Shown piece after piece: positions 4,846 to 5,043 of a stretch of 5,043 nucleotides of DNA. Numbering within the stretch: the first letter of the stretch is position 1; every line of letters begins with the position of its first letter. The position numbers and the translations under genes were made by a program. The DNA is taken from assembly GCA_030539595.1 (NCBI GenBank), contig JAUNXW010000127.1, positions 1 through 5,043 of the forward strand, read 5' to 3'. This DNA is from Methanocorpusculum sp. (GTDB lineage Archaea; Halobacteriota; Methanomicrobia; Methanomicrobiales; Methanocorpusculaceae). The notes beneath the pieces were generated by a model, which did no database searches, was not told the origin of the DNA, and saw only the letters and a list, made by a program, of their open reading frames with translations.

Positions 4846-5043
4846 CAGAGTTTCGGCCTTGACTCAACAGCTTTTGCCAGAAGATTTACAGCTCCCTGTA
4901 AATCTTTCAAATCCATAACCTCGACAGGTGAGTGAATACATCTTGTCGCAATTGAGATTGGAATACTTGGGATTCCGCCGCGTTCAAAGTTAATTGCCGA
5001 TGCGTCTGTGTTTCCGCCGTCTCCGACTTCAATCTGAATCTTA
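4845..5043 (-). CDS. M42 family metallo-aminopeptidase (TET-like), C-terminal part
   Basis: The last 65 residues of a protein that continues beyond the right edge; the family is about 340-350 residues. M42 enzymes are cobalt- or zinc-dependent exo-aminopeptidases, often large tetrahedral or ring assemblies, that trim peptides released by the proteasome and other proteases; deblocking aminopeptidases and some endoglucanase-annotated proteins are relatives. Visible motifs are VGDGGNTDASAI, GGIPSIPISIATR and IHSPVEVMDL; the His in TRCIHS is the expected last metal ligand. Cys replaces the common Tyr in the TRYIHS form. The stop TGA overlaps the start of the downstream microprotein gene, so the two form a coupled operon on minus. 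The metal-binding His/Asp/Glu residues of the N-terminal part cannot be checked here. Confidence 0.88.
   Translation of the reverse strand, partial: KIQIEVGDGGNTDASAINFERGGIPSIPISIATRCIHSPVEVMDLKDLQGAVNLLAKAVESRPKL

Overview
The window looks like a piece of a euryarchaeal chromosome, most probably a methanogen of the Methanomicrobiales (Methanocorpusculum-like). The evidence is a group II chaperonin (thermosome), a GfcR/PyrE-like HTH-phosphoribosyltransferase regulator, an M42 (TET-type) aminopeptidase, a tRNA-Ser with no encoded CCA, TATA-type box A promoters, very short or absent leaders, and oligo-T terminators. The genus is an inference; no 16S or methanogenesis gene is present to fix it.

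Left part, plus strand (1-2443): a 126-base promoter region with iterated short direct repeats precedes gfcR (127-741), a predicted PRPP- or nucleotide-sensing transcription regulator. After 81 bases with its own TATA box and Shine-Dalgarno site comes a 530-residue thermosome subunit (823-2415), followed by an oligo-T terminator. The two genes appear to be transcribed separately.

Middle part (2416-3113): about 380 bases without an intact gene lie before tRNA-Ser(CGA) (2798-2881). This stretch holds three abutting hairpins with similar CTAA-type loops (2623-2692). They are bracketed on the plus strand by a possible promoter and an oligo-T run, so they could belong to a small RNA. The minus strand of the same stretch reads as broken but protein-like open frames, so a decayed gene or a dispersed repeat is the competing explanation. 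The tRNA has a U-U mismatch in its anticodon stem. Downstream is an AT-rich, palindrome-dense regulatory region leading to a TATA box.

Right part (3114-5043): an orphan 93-residue, probably all-beta cytosolic protein on plus is followed by a short convergent spacer. The spacer carries a repeated CGTCTAA motif and a small gene-like remnant on minus. A minus-strand block then reads, in transcription order, the C-terminal end of an M42 aminopeptidase, a 36-residue single-span membrane microprotein whose ATG overlaps the peptidase stop (TGATG), and, after a probable internal promoter, a 364-residue two-domain glycosyltransferase.

No CRISPR array, insertion sequence with intact transposase, or phage module is visible. 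The candidates for something new are the three-hairpin element, the coupled microprotein, and the repeat-rich control region of gfcR.
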